DNA from: Providencia huaxiensis
Lineage (GTDB): Bacteria; Pseudomonadota; Gammaproteobacteria; Enterobacterales; Enterobacteriaceae
Assembly (NCBI RefSeq): GCF_002843235.3
Contig: NZ_CP031123.2
Span: forward strand, 1,922,001 to 1,986,000
DNA: 64,000 nucleotides
Reading direction: 5' to 3'
Numbering within the stretch: position 1 is the first letter of the stretch; every line of letters starts with the position of its first letter. This document shows, piece by piece, positions 41,355 through 50,085 of the stretch. Position numbers and translations under genes: made by a program. The notes below the pieces were generated by a model that did not search any database, had not been told where the DNA came from, and was given only the letters and a program-made list of their open reading frames with translations.

Positions 41355-41957
41355 AGCTAAACGAGACCCTAGGAGCATACATAAGTATGTGACTAGGGTG
41401 AGTGCACGACGCCAACAACGCGATAGCCCTAAATAAATACAATTATATTAATCCCCTACTAATCCTAAATAAAATACAACTATATCAATCCTCTAAATAG
41501 TTCGCCCTGTCGCTAGGCGGCGAGCTAAACGAGACCCTAGGAGCATACATAAGTATGTGACTAGGGCGAGTGTGCGACGCCAACAACGCGATAACCCTAA
41601 ATAAATACAATTATATTAATCCCCTACTAATCCTAAATAAAATACAACTATATCAATCCTCTAAATAGTTCAGCCTGTCGCTAGGCGGCGAGCTAAACGA
41701 GACCCTAGGAGCATACATAAGTATGTGACTAGGGCGAGTGTGCGACGCCAACAACGCGACGGGCAAAAATAGGAGAGGATATGTGCGCGATGATGGCAAT
41801 ACTAATAACCCTAAATAAATACAACTATATCAATCCTCTAAATAGTTCGGCCTGTCGCTAGGCGGCGAGCTAAACGAGACCCTAGGAGCATACATAAGTA
41901 TGTGACTAGGGCGAGTGTGCGACGCCAACAACGCGACAGGCCGAAATATGACGAGGA
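41355..41957. repeat. Tandem array of four ERIC elements
   Basis: Four copies of an about 90-120-bp element at 41355-41424, 41490-41592, 41658-41790 and 41835-41957. The shared motif ACGAGACCCTAGG starts at 41361, 41529, 41697 and 41874, giving periods of 168, 168 and 177 bp. The internal hairpin (CCCTAG...CTAGGG with CATAC/GTATG) and the part AAGTATGTGACTAGGGCGAG closely match the ERIC consensus. Copy 4 is whole and has 13-bp perfect arms (41846-41858 with 41933-41945); copy 1 has a truncated left side. The linkers between copies are also repeated, showing segmental tandem duplication. It fills the space between the ABM gene and dmsC. Confidence 0.9.
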
Positions 41958-41960
41958 TTT

Positions 41961-42776
41961 TTAGAACCAAGGAGCTTGGATCATAACCGCTCCATAAAAC
42001 AAGGCTCGGCCGGCTAACTCTCCGCTAAACATCGCCAACATTATCAATACAATTAAGACTACGGATGGTCGCTCCTTATATGCTTTCATCACCATAATAC
42101 ATGGCAATAGCATACTCATCACAACTTGCCACCACAGAAAATAACTTCCACCTTGGCTTGCGGGTAACTGTAAGCGAATAACCTGCGCGATTAATACCAA
42201 TGCAACACCTATCAGCACACCTACTTTAATTGTCGATGGTAATGGTTTGCCTTGACTGATAACAAATAAGGCCACTAGACTAAAACCAAGGACAATTGCA
42301 CTACCTAGAAACGCAATTTGTGTTGCTGGTGTATGCCATAATGGGTGAGCGACCATCTGGTAATAGACTTGTGCGGTGACAAGTATAGCGGCTAACCCAC
42401 CGACCCCACTTAGCCAACCTAAAATCGTATTGCGTGTGTTTACCGTGGGTTGTAACCAGCAAGATAGCGCCCACAACGTAACAATTCCATTTAATAGTAC
42501 AAATGTCACTGCCTCGCGACTTAGCCATGAATGGCCTAGCCCCAGAACGGATCGATAGGCTTCGAGAGGCACACCCAAGTGCCCCATTGACATCGTTGAC
42601 CCGACAACTTCAATCAGCCATATCAATAACACTGCACGACGTAATACATAACCTGATAATAGGTATTCTTGACTGGCTTTCATTTGGTAAATGGTTAATG
42701 CGAGAACAGCACCGACTCCCCATTGGCTCATTACCGTGAAAAATACCAGAGGGAGCTCCATATGTTTAATATCCAT
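41961..42776 (-). CDS. DmsC-like membrane anchor of a Mo-reductase
   Basis: Inner-membrane quinol-oxidising anchor of the DmsC/NrfD type, 271 aa with eight hydrophobic segments. The N-terminal MELPLVFFTVMSQWGVGAVLAL is DmsC-like. Third gene of the reductase operon, 2 bp after the iron-sulfur subunit. Its stop lies 3 bp from the ERIC array. Confidence 0.85.
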   Translation of the reverse strand: MDIKHMELPLVFFTVMSQWGVGAVLALTIYQMKASQEYLLSGYVLRRAVLLIWLIEVVGSTMSMGHLGVPLEAYRSVLGLGHSWLSREAVTFVLLNGIVTLWALSCWLQPTVNTRNTILGWLSGVGGLAAILVTAQVYYQMVAHPLWHTPATQIAFLGSAIVLGFSLVALFVISQGKPLPSTIKVGVLIGVALVLIAQVIRLQLPASQGGSYFLWWQVVMSMLLPCIMVMKAYKERPSVVLIVLIMLAMFSGELAGRALFYGAVMIQAPWF

Positions 42777-42778
42777 GA

Positions 42779-43327
42779 TCAGTCCTCCATCCCAATAATC
42801 ACAATATTTGGATGACTAATTGTGTGATCGGGCATGTTATAACGTCGCTCCAGCACCGCACAGTTTGTCGTATGCTTTTTACGTAGTTCAGAAATATCAC
42901 CAAACTCAATCGCGCCTGTCGGACAAGACTCCACACACCTTGGCAGTAGGCCTTCATCTAACCGCTCTGCGCACATATTACACTTACTGGTTTTTCCTTC
43001 TGCTGGGTCAAAGACAGGGGCATGATATGGGCAAGCCATGATACACATCTGGCAACCAATACATTTTTCATGGTCTTGAACGACGATGCCATCTGCCCGT
43101 TTGGTATAGGTGTCTGCAGGGCAAACTTTTAAACATTGTGGGTCATCACAATGATTACAAGACATCGTAATGAATGCTTGGGTATTCGGTGAGTCATCAT
43201 TAAATTCGCGAACTCGGCGCCACAACACTCCCGGTGGAGTGACATTTTCAGATTTGCAGGCCATTGAACAAGTGCGGCAACCATAACAATCTTTTGTATT
43301 AATTAAAAAACCATATTGTTTAATCAT
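42779..43327 (-). CDS. DmsB-like iron-sulfur subunit
   Basis: 182 aa with four ferredoxin-type cysteine clusters: CYGCRTCSMAC, CNHCDDPQCLKVC, CIGCQMCIMAC and CNMCAERL...CVESC. It carries electrons between anchor and catalytic subunits. No signal peptide; it should travel with the Tat-exported catalytic subunit. Two bp separate it from each neighbour. Confidence 0.93.
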   Translation of the reverse strand: MIKQYGFLINTKDCYGCRTCSMACKSENVTPPGVLWRRVREFNDDSPNTQAFITMSCNHCDDPQCLKVCPADTYTKRADGIVVQDHEKCIGCQMCIMACPYHAPVFDPAEGKTSKCNMCAERLDEGLLPRCVESCPTGAIEFGDISELRKKHTTNCAVLERRYNMPDHTISHPNIVIIGMED

Positions 43328-43329
43328 GA

Positions 43330-45660
43330 TTAAGCCTCCCTTCTGACATCAACCAATGTACTGTTACAGCAATGCCCAGTGCCTAAATGTTCAACTTGGT
43401 CATTCGTGACATGGCTGCTACTTCCCCCCTGCTGTTCCCACCAGCCGTTATCTAGCGAAATTACGCCTTTTTTAATATGCGTAGTTACCACCGCAATGGC
43501 TCTGTGTTCCCCTCGGTCATTAAATGTAACCGCCCATTCTCCATTCTTAATGCCTCTAGACTTAGCATCTTCTGGGTGAATTAAAACATTCGGCTGGTTT
43601 CGTTGTACTTCAAGGATCCATTCATTCATTCCATGACTTGAATGCACGCTACGCGCTAACTTGCGCTGAACCGCCATCAGCGGGTACTTTTTGGCTAATT
43701 CAGGTGAACCTTTAACAGACTCCGTCACTTGGTAGTAAGCGACAACAGGTGAAAAGTTTTTCTTTTGCCAATCTTCAATAAACAGGTGAGCTTTTTGGGT
43801 TGATGTCCTAAAAATACCGTCTTTGAATGGTATCCAATCCCCCTCGACTGGGCGCACAGGGCCCTTTTCTAACATTTGGCGCGTAATACCAGAGCCGACT
43901 AAACAGGCGTCAATATAGTGCTCTATTGGTTTATTGAATACCTCACCAAAACCAAAACGTTCCGCTAATTGGGCAAAAATCCAATAATCGGGTTTTGCTT
44001 CACCAGCTGGCTCAACCGCTTTTTCCATTAACTGAACATATTGGCTACGGACACCCGCCATCAAACTGGTATCTTCAAAAATAGTGGTCACCGGTAAGAC
44101 TAAATCTGCATATAACGCCGTCGAACTCATTAAGTTATCAGCCACAACCACAAATGGCACTTTCTTCAGAGCCTCCCGAACCTTATTCGTGTTCGGTAAT
44201 TGAGTCATAACCCCCATCGTCATAATCCACCAGAAATTAATTGGATGCGGTTTTTCATTGACGATAAAATCACCAACTTTCGCGACAGGAATAGGCGGAA
44301 TATTTTTCACATTCGGTGCGGGGGGAACGATTGGACTAAATTTAGCCATTTGCCGAGCACCACCTGCATCACAAACGCCTGCGCCACGTTGACCAATATT
44401 TCCAGTGAGTAAAGCGAGGTAGAACTGGCTAGCGGCAACATAAGCCCCATGCTCGGTACGCTGAGCACCGGACATGTTTTGTACAATCATGGAAGGCGTA
44501 ATGGATGAGTAATCACGAGCAAGGCGAACAATCGTTTCCACTGGTACGTCTGTTTCTTCACTGACGCGAGCCACATCCCAACCTTTAGCTTGCTGATAAA
44601 TTTGCTCAAATACTGTGGTGTAACCCAAGTTATCGGGAAGTTCATGCTGGAAAAGTGCCGGTTTAATATCCGGTGAATCATGACGAACTAATTGTTTGCT
44701 TAATATATCGAAAACTAAATAGCTGTCTTTATCATCTTCATTTTGCCTAACTTGTTTTTGGTCTGTATCAACCAAATAGACAGCACCGGTATGAACCCTG
44801 AGAAAATTTTCATCTATCCGGTTTTCTTCAATAATAATTTTAATCATGCCTAGAGCAAGTGCGGTATCTGTCCCTGGAATAATCGGGATCCACTCATCGG
44901 CTTTTGCTGCGGTTTCATTAAAGCGCGGGTCAATAACCACTAACCGAGCGCCATTTTTTCTTGCTTGGTTATAATTTTTAAAATAGGCTTGCATCGTAAC
45001 CGCTGGGTTATTACCCCAACACAGGATATAACGGCTATCTGCTATCGTATCGCGGGTATCAGCATACCTCAGGCCGAGCATCGGGATCATTGCGGCTGTT
45101 ACAGCAGAACAACACAGTGAGCCTGCTTGTTTCGTTGCCCCACCTAAATAATCGAAAAACGCCTTCCCCATGTCATTTTTAATCGAATCCATATTTCCGG
45201 CATGAGTAGAAATGAACAACCCTTCATTTCCATATTTATCGATGGTCTCTCTAATATTTTTTTCAATAAGATCCAGTGCCTCATTCCAACTTATTGGTTT
45301 GAATTCGGCTTTACCTTTTTCACCTACTCGCAGTAATGGTGTTTTGACGCGTTGATCATGGTAGACCCATTTAGTTCGGCTCATACCTCTCAAGCAACAT
45401 TTAACATTAAACCCTTCCGTTGCTTGAATTTTCATCAGCTTACCTTGGTAGGTATATGCGGTTAGGTTGCAATGCAAACACTCCATTGCACAAGTTGAAC
45501 GAAATGTTTTGTAGTCCGACAGTTTTAGCCGCACTTTGGGTAAGGGTTGATTACTGTTACCCTGTGCATATGAACAGGGTGCAATACTTGCCAGCCCAAC
45601 AACACCAAGCCCTTTGAGCAGGGTTCGGCGTTTTAAACGTAGTGAATTTATAGTTTTCAT
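43330..45660 (-). CDS. DMSO-reductase-family molybdopterin catalytic subunit
   Basis: Mo-bisMGD oxidoreductase with Tat signal (RRTLLKG at 11-17), 776 aa from the start chosen. I chose the ATG at 45660 because GAGG lies 9 nt before it and the Tat motif then sits correctly; 17 upstream codons are probably untranslated. N-terminal 4Fe-4S ligands are C57, C61, C64 and C88 or C89. Aligning with DmsA, the metal-ligand loop reads GSLCCSA, where Cys (C183 or C184) rather than Ser may bind Mo. A Cys ligand points away from DMSO reductase towards sulfur, arsenic or aromatic substrates. No TorD-type chaperone is adjacent. Substrate unknown. Confidence 0.85.
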   Translation of the reverse strand: MKTINSLRLKRRTLLKGLGVVGLASIAPCSYAQGNSNQPLPKVRLKLSDYKTFRSTCAMECLHCNLTAYTYQGKLMKIQATEGFNVKCCLRGMSRTKWVYHDQRVKTPLLRVGEKGKAEFKPISWNEALDLIEKNIRETIDKYGNEGLFISTHAGNMDSIKNDMGKAFFDYLGGATKQAGSLCCSAVTAAMIPMLGLRYADTRDTIADSRYILCWGNNPAVTMQAYFKNYNQARKNGARLVVIDPRFNETAAKADEWIPIIPGTDTALALGMIKIIIEENRIDENFLRVHTGAVYLVDTDQKQVRQNEDDKDSYLVFDILSKQLVRHDSPDIKPALFQHELPDNLGYTTVFEQIYQQAKGWDVARVSEETDVPVETIVRLARDYSSITPSMIVQNMSGAQRTEHGAYVAASQFYLALLTGNIGQRGAGVCDAGGARQMAKFSPIVPPAPNVKNIPPIPVAKVGDFIVNEKPHPINFWWIMTMGVMTQLPNTNKVREALKKVPFVVVADNLMSSTALYADLVLPVTTIFEDTSLMAGVRSQYVQLMEKAVEPAGEAKPDYWIFAQLAERFGFGEVFNKPIEHYIDACLVGSGITRQMLEKGPVRPVEGDWIPFKDGIFRTSTQKAHLFIEDWQKKNFSPVVAYYQVTESVKGSPELAKKYPLMAVQRKLARSVHSSHGMNEWILEVQRNQPNVLIHPEDAKSRGIKNGEWAVTFNDRGEHRAIAVVTTHIKKGVISLDNGWWEQQGGSSSHVTNDQVEHLGTGHCCNSTLVDVRREA

Positions 45661-45726
45661 TATAGTAAACCTCGACATTGCCTCTATAGGTACACTATAT
45701 ATATACCCCATTCACCAAAGATGAAC

Positions 45727-45740
45727 TTGAGTAGCATCAA
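45727..45740 (-). promoter_or_regulatory. FNR box of the Mo-reductase operon
   Basis: TTGAGTAGCATCAA matches TTGAT-N4-ATCAA at 9 of 10 positions. Its centre (45733.5) is 41.5 bp upstream of a start near 45692. A -10 TATATA lies at 45704-45699 on the minus strand, the ideal class II FNR-activated arrangement, and the reductase ATG is at 45660. Confidence 0.8.
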
Positions 45741-45868
45741 TAATTCTATCTATTTATAGGTAATAATGTGCTACCGCTTTAGGGTTATCTTTTTTGCTTT
45801 ATCGGGTCGTTAGCAGCACAAGGCAACTCATGGTAAAATATAACGACTTGTTAAACTGAGGTTTATGT

Positions 45869-46558
45869 ATGTCTACTTTGCAAGGTGTTAATTCTGTTGA
45901 TATAGCTGTAAGCATTTTAAATTATATTGCTCAAAATGGGGGCATTGCGCGCGCAGCGGATATTTCAAAAGGTTGTGATATATCGAAAAGTCGTCTACAT
46001 AAATATCTCGTTTCACTATGTCGTACACAAATGCTGTACCAAGATATTCAAACTAGTCGTTATGGATTAGGTCGAAATTTAGCCTTCCTAGCCAACTTTG
46101 TTGAATCTGAGGACTCTTATATCGACACCATTAACAATGGTTTGATTCAATTTCGCGATGAACAAAACGTCTCAACGGGCATTGCCACCCGCCTAGGGAA
46201 AGCACTTTCTTTAATTAAATATAATCGTAGCTTCAAAAATATTGAAATTGACTTTTTGCCTAACACCCCATTACCTGTCGTAAAAAGTGCGGCTGGGCTA
46301 GTGTATTCTGCATTTGATAGCCAATTTGGCTCGAACTCATATTCACAAGACGAGATTAGTAAAGTTATCCAACAAGGCTATGCTATCCGTTACCAACCGA
46401 CAGAAGGTATTCCCGGTGCACAATCTATTGCTTGCCCTGTATTTAACAGCGAAGGCCAGCTTGTTGCAGCTGCAGTGACGATGGGATTTATTGCAGAAAA
46501 TGAAATGGAAAGGTTGGCAACTTTATTAATCAAACAAGTTAGCCGGCTAAATTTATAA
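45869..46558 (+). CDS. IclR-family transcriptional regulator
   Basis: 229 aa, divergent from the Mo-reductase. An N-terminal winged helix (SVDIAVSILNYIAQNGGIARAADIS..ISKSRLHKYLVSL) and a C-terminal effector domain with GIPGAQSIACPVF. IclR proteins often answer small organic acids or aromatics. Its place suggests that it controls the reductase in response to its substrate. The ligand is not known. Distance between divergent ATGs is 208 bp. Confidence 0.85.
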   Translation: MSTLQGVNSVDIAVSILNYIAQNGGIARAADISKGCDISKSRLHKYLVSLCRTQMLYQDIQTSRYGLGRNLAFLANFVESEDSYIDTINNGLIQFRDEQNVSTGIATRLGKALSLIKYNRSFKNIEIDFLPNTPLPVVKSAAGLVYSAFDSQFGSNSYSQDEISKVIQQGYAIRYQPTEGIPGAQSIACPVFNSEGQLVAAAVTMGFIAENEMERLATLLIKQVSRLNL

Positions 46559-46635
46559 TAACTACACCTGGCCGATACTATCGACCCAAGCTATAAACTA
46601 TAGTTCAAATCAACGGTTCCAAATAAACCAAACAA

Positions 46636-46662
46636 ATAAAGCCGAGGTTATCTCGGCTTTAT
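46636..46662. terminator. Terminator between the IclR gene and tmaR
   Basis: ATAAAGCCGAG (46636-46646) pairs with CTCGGCTTTAT (46652-46662) around GTTAT, between convergent genes. Confidence 0.9.
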
Positions 46663-46669
46663 GAATTCA

Positions 46670-47002
46670 TTACTTCACATCGATACGAGGCAATTCGCCC
46701 ATTTCTTTGAGTTTTTTAGATATTTCACGACGCTCTTTAGAAAGCTCTGCGTTCTTAATAATATAATCATCGACGCGATCATCATAATCGCTACGCATGT
46801 TCGCAATAATTGCCTGAATATCTTCAATCGACATGCCTGGTTTTATATATTCACTCAAGTTATCCAGCAGTAAAACACGCTTCTGGTTATCACGAATTTT
46901 TTTCTCATTGTCGGTAATTTCACGACGAATTTTATTTTTGCGACGAAACATACGCACAAATTCCAGAACATTTTGGAAAGACGGCTTGTTAGCGTTGTCC
47001 AT
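46670..47002 (-). CDS. tmaR: PTS polar localisation regulator TmaR (YeeX)
   Basis: 110-aa, coiled-coil, highly charged UPF0265 protein. E. coli TmaR clusters at a pole and sequesters enzyme I of the PTS. The sequence is nearly identical to YeeX ([33 protein letters not shown]). Close to sbcB and plaP, as in E. coli. Confidence 0.95.
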   Translation of the reverse strand: MDNANKPSFQNVLEFVRMFRRKNKIRREITDNEKKIRDNQKRVLLLDNLSEYIKPGMSIEDIQAIIANMRSDYDDRVDDYIIKNAELSKERREISKKLKEMGELPRIDVK

Positions 47003-47126
47003 GTTTAAAACCCTCTAGTCAATATTCAAAACGCATTATCTATTAACACAATACATTCTAATCCTATCGTGTTACAAGCCCGTTTCGCATATTTATCAAA
47101 TTATTCCGCTGAAAATTGATTTCACT

Positions 47127-48410
47127 TTATACTTTTACGTCCAAATTTTCGGAGTGACCTTCATAAAATTTATTTATCTGATCTTGCCCTTTGATTTCTG
47201 GATCACCAGCGCCATCACCTCTGAGACAAAATGCAGATAATATTGTCGTAATAATCACAAATGTACCCATAACGAGATAGGTATGAGCAAAACCAATTTT
47301 ATCATACCCCCAGCCTGCTAATGGGGAAAAAAGACTTGCAACGACAGAACTCATGCAACTAAAGCCAACTAAATAAAGTGTCGATGACAAACGCTTATCA
47401 AAATGAAGACTGTTATATTTAAAAATTGCGACTAAAAGAATTGGGAGTTCAACGGCATGCAGTAATTTCATTATCGATATCATAATTGCGCCATCAGCTA
47501 AGCCTGAACCAATAATCCGTAACGCCATGACTGAACTCGCAAATAATAACCCATTTTTAGCACCTATGCGGTTGACGATAAATGGCGCTATAAACATGCC
47601 TCCCGCCTCTAAGAAAACCTGCAATGAATTTAGATAACCGTACATCTCATTACCTTGTTGTTCACTTTGGAACTGATGAACAAAATACACCATAAATTGC
47701 TGGTCATAGACGCTGTATATGCAGGTTCCAAATACAAATAATATTAAAGCCCAAAATTGAGGCTGCACAAATAATTGTAAAGCATCTTTCACCGTTATGA
47801 CGGAAGGCTTACCGTGTTCAAGACTATTATAAGCATCCGTATTTACTGTTTTTAATTTCAATAAAATAACTAAAAATAATAAGCCTGAAACGGTTGCCAT
47901 AATAAAATTGTAGTCGGGGTTTACGTTAATATTACGTCCAGCAAAAAACGTTGCAGTCGCCCAACCCAATGAGCCCCACATCCTCGCTTTACCATATTCA
48001 AAATTGCATAATCGGCTGACCCGCTCAGTATAAGACTCAAGAACACCTATCCCTGCGTGAAATGTCATACCAATAAACAAACCGCCAATAACACTGCCTA
48101 AAAATACATTCCATTTTAGCAACGTACCGAAAACCATAAAAAATGGCCCAGATAAAATCAGCAGTACAGCAATAAATAGCAGTAAATTTTTTCGTAATCC
48201 TAATTTGTCCTGTATAAATCCATAAAGTGACTGAGCGCAAAGCGCCACAATTGAAATACAAGAGAAAATAAACCCCGTATCTGCACCATCTAAGCCAACA
48301 TATTTACGCAGCCAAATTGCGACGACAGAAAATATTGATGACCACGTGAAAAAGAAAAAAAACAATAATGCACTCAAAGAGGCATAATACTGTTTTACTC
48401 CACGCTCCAT
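47127..48410 (-). CDS. Oligosaccharide:H+ symporter, CscB-like MFS transporter
   Basis: 427 aa, 12 predicted membrane segments, LacY/CscB (OHS) family. Key LacY residues are kept: E126 (GVLESYTER), R144 (GKARMWG), D240 (YDQQF), K319-H322-E325 (MKLLHAVELP). LacY's charge pair D237/K358 is replaced by uncharged Ser/Ser, and E269 is moved to YLNSLQVFLEA. Both features are shared with CscB (sucrose permease), not LacY. There is no sugar hydrolase or regulator nearby, so the substrate is not established. Confidence 0.85.
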   Translation of the reverse strand: MERGVKQYYASLSALLFFFFFTWSSIFSVVAIWLRKYVGLDGADTGFIFSCISIVALCAQSLYGFIQDKLGLRKNLLLFIAVLLILSGPFFMVFGTLLKWNVFLGSVIGGLFIGMTFHAGIGVLESYTERVSRLCNFEYGKARMWGSLGWATATFFAGRNINVNPDYNFIMATVSGLLFLVILLKLKTVNTDAYNSLEHGKPSVITVKDALQLFVQPQFWALILFVFGTCIYSVYDQQFMVYFVHQFQSEQQGNEMYGYLNSLQVFLEAGGMFIAPFIVNRIGAKNGLLFASSVMALRIIGSGLADGAIMISIMKLLHAVELPILLVAIFKYNSLHFDKRLSSTLYLVGFSCMSSVVASLFSPLAGWGYDKIGFAHTYLVMGTFVIITTILSAFCLRGDGAGDPEIKGQDQINKFYEGHSENLDVKV

Positions 48411-48577
48411 ATTTCATCACCTGCCAAAAATTATCCTGATTAAGCAGCTATCAATCTCACTCGCTCAATATCAGATAGCGTTGGTTTAGCTTTCACAGTA
48501 GATAAGGTATCATTAATCAACAATGTATAGTGATACCAATAAATTAACCACTATCAACCTATTATATAACCATCAAA

Positions 48578-50017
48578 ATGGTGAAAACGTTGCAAGATAA
48601 TAAAAAACAACCTTCATTCTTTATTCATGACTATGAAACCTTTGGTAAACGCCCTGCTCTCGATAGGCCTGCACAATTTGCCGGCGTTCGTACCGACCTT
48701 GATTTTAATATCATTGAAGAGCCTGAGGTTTTTTATTGCTCTCCGGCTGATGATTATTTACCACAGCCTGAAGCCGTCATGATCACAGGGATCACCCCAC
48801 AGGTGGCATTATCTCAAGGTGTTAATGAAGCCGAGTTTGCTAAACGAATTCATGCAGCTTTTAGTGTCCCTAATACCTGTATTATGGGTTACAACAATAT
48901 CCGTTTCGATGATGAAGTTACCCGTAATATTTTTTATCGAAATTTTTACGACCCATATGCTTATAGCTGGCAACAAGGAAATTCACGTTGGGATTTACTC
49001 GACACTCTGCGTGCCTGTTTTGCACTTCGCCCTGAAGGTATGCAATGGCCAGAAAATGAAGATGGCCTACCAAGTATGCGCTTAGAACATTTGACCAAAG
49101 CAAATGGGGTTGCTCATGAAAATGCTCACGATGCAATGTCTGACGTTTTAGCCACTATTAACATGGCAAAACTGTTGAAAGCTGCTCAACCGCGGATGTT
49201 CGACTATTTCTATCAGTTAAGAAATAAAAACAAAATAAGCCAACTTATTGATATTGTAGAAATAACGCCATTAGTTCATGTGTCTGGTATGTTTGGCGCA
49301 TTGCGTTCTTATGTTAGTTTAGTTGCGCCTCTTGCTTGGCACCCTGACAACAAAAATGCCGTCATTATGTGTGATTTATCTGCCGATATCTCACCATTAA
49401 TTGAGTTAGATGTTCAACAGTTACGTACTCGTTTATATACACCTAAAGCCGAACTGGCTGGCGAGTCCCCTGTTCCTGTAAAATTAGTGCATATTAATAA
49501 GTGCCCTATTTTAGCGCCAGAGAAAACTCTGCGGCCAGAAGATGCGCAGCGAACCGGTGTTGACCGTGACTTGTGTATGCGCAATTTGGAAACCTTACGC
49601 AAGGCTCCTGACATTCGTAACAAATTAATTGAGTTATTTAGCGAGCCTCAAGTATTCGCAGAGTCAGATGATGTCGATACACAAATTTATAATGGCTTTT
49701 TCAGTCCTTCTGACCGCTCAACTATGGATATTATTCGTGAGACATCCCCACAAAACTTGCCTGCATTGGAATTAAGTTTTGAAGATAAACGTATGAAAGA
49801 ACTGTTCTTTCGCTATAAAGCACGTAATTATCCTGCGACGCTATCTTATGATGAGCAGCAACGCTGGTTACAGCACCGTAGGGATTACTTTAATGAAGAA
49901 CGTTTAACAGACTATATGCAACAAATACAGCAACTACTTGTAGAACATCAACATGATGAAAAGCGTTGTCAGCAATTAAAAGCATTGATTAATTATGCGA
50001 GAGATCTCGCCAGTTAA
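48578..50017 (+). CDS. sbcB: Exodeoxyribonuclease I
   Basis: 3'-5' single-strand DNA exonuclease for recombination and mismatch repair. 479 aa. DEDD-type active site with HDYETFG, and the late H-AHDAMSD. No clear ribosome site before the ATG. Convergent with dld over a shared terminator. Confidence 0.96.
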   Translation: MVKTLQDNKKQPSFFIHDYETFGKRPALDRPAQFAGVRTDLDFNIIEEPEVFYCSPADDYLPQPEAVMITGITPQVALSQGVNEAEFAKRIHAAFSVPNTCIMGYNNIRFDDEVTRNIFYRNFYDPYAYSWQQGNSRWDLLDTLRACFALRPEGMQWPENEDGLPSMRLEHLTKANGVAHENAHDAMSDVLATINMAKLLKAAQPRMFDYFYQLRNKNKISQLIDIVEITPLVHVSGMFGALRSYVSLVAPLAWHPDNKNAVIMCDLSADISPLIELDVQQLRTRLYTPKAELAGESPVPVKLVHINKCPILAPEKTLRPEDAQRTGVDRDLCMRNLETLRKAPDIRNKLIELFSEPQVFAESDDVDTQIYNGFFSPSDRSTMDIIRETSPQNLPALELSFEDKRMKELFFRYKARNYPATLSYDEQQRWLQHRRDYFNEERLTDYMQQIQQLLVEHQHDEKRCQQLKALINYARDLAS

Positions 50018-50028
50018 TTTATCAATAA

Positions 50029-50066
50029 AAAAGGCAGATATTGTACTATTCCCAATATCTGCCTTA
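50029..50066. terminator. Bidirectional terminator between sbcB and dld
   Basis: AAGGCAGATATTG (50031-50043) pairs with CAATATCTGCCTT (50053-50065). Confidence 0.92.
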
Positions 50067-50085
50067 CTTCATTTATATAGCGAGT

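Noticed and set aside
41355..41957. CRISPR-like appearance of the repeated block
   Set aside because: Units are 168-177 bp with internal hairpins and repeated linkers; no short direct repeats with unique spacers, no cas genes. It is an ERIC array.
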